A stretch of DNA of 32,014 nucleotides, from contig USHV01000034.1 in assembly GCA_900554695.1 (NCBI GenBank), forward strand, positions 1 through 32,014, in the 5' to 3' direction. A model generated the notes under the pieces. That model had not been told where the DNA came from and ran no database searches. It worked only from the letters and a program-made list of their open reading frames with translations. This document shows positions 31,726 to 32,014 of the stretch, in pieces (positions within the stretch are counted from its first letter, which is position 1; each line of letters begins with the position of its first letter). A program made the position numbers and the translations under genes. Origin of the DNA: an uncultured Prevotella sp. (GTDB lineage: Bacteria > Bacteroidota > Bacteroidia > Bacteroidales > Bacteroidaceae).

Positions 31726-32014
31726 CAAAAATATTGAATAAGGCAGGAAGCATAAAATATTTTTTTAGTTTGTTTATGTCTTCTTTTGCCATGCGTGAGT
31801 TTTCCGGCTGGTGTGCATCAGGTATTTCGTCAAGGCATTATCCGGCTTTATGATGTGTCTGTTTGCGGTGTTTCAGGTTATGGTGACGGAATGGCGTTTC
31901 ATAATATGTTTATGTATGGATAATAATTTTTGCGTTGTGGATTTTATATTTATACGTTTACTCAAGTTTCGGATTTGGAATTCAAGCCGTTTGAGCATAC
32001 TCTCTAAGTGCAGC
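31726..32014. other. Intergenic DNA to the window end, nothing recognised
   Basis: AT-rich sequence upstream of ddh. No open frame of note, RNA gene, clear repeat or terminator is seen. The next gene is outside the window. Confidence 0.6.

Overview
The window looks like a chromosomal segment of a Bacteroidales bacterium, most likely Prevotella-like. Evidence: promoters of the Bacteroidetes type (TTTG, 19-20 bp spacer, TAnnTTTG) instead of -35/-10 boxes, lack of Shine-Dalgarno sequences, a TonB-dependent receptor with a CarboxypepD_reg-like N-terminus, a lipoprotein with an acidic surface-export signal, carboxynorspermidine synthase, NhaD and meso-diaminopimelate dehydrogenase. Genus is inferred from gene style, not from a search.

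Left part (1 to about 5,130): the integrase end of an integrated mobile element, abutting the dnaK terminator. A minus-strand operon encodes a zinc-finger/double-HTH protein, a tyrosine recombinase and a short RhuM-like HTH protein; a broken excisionase-like gene faces it at the edge. The recombinase gene is split by a complete 2,495-bp group II intron (753-3247) that encodes an LtrA-like reverse transcriptase/maturase/HNH endonuclease. The intron lies four bases after the codon of the catalytic tyrosine. Joining the predicted exons gives one continuous 449-residue integrase frame.

Middle part (5,198 to about 15,670): dnaK (minus); a plus-strand locus of ECF sigma factor, single-pass putative anti-sigma factor and secreted protein; about 1 kb of repeat-rich intergenic DNA; a PrsW-type intramembrane protease (minus) that may belong functionally with the sigma locus; a four-copy 88-bp tandem repeat, each copy holding a hairpin and a promoter-like sequence, with the last copy driving a 199-aa gene; carboxynorspermidine synthase; recA.

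Right part (15,845 to the end): a minus-strand pair of TonB-dependent receptor and beta-helix surface lipoprotein without SusD; a plus-strand run of a small carboxypeptidase-regulatory-like protein, NhaD antiporter and a large secreted macroglobulin-like protein; a GNAT acetyltransferase; a DUF389 membrane protein; a PhoB/PhoR-like two-component pair; and ddh. Three intergenic regions (10.4, 20.6 and 26.6 kb) carry arrays of the same degenerate 22-bp repeat, which no gene explains.

The most notable items are the intron inside the integrase, the 88-bp promoter/hairpin array with one inverted loop, the 22-bp repeat family, the sigma/anti-sigma/PrsW neighbourhood and the SusD-less receptor/lipoprotein pair.
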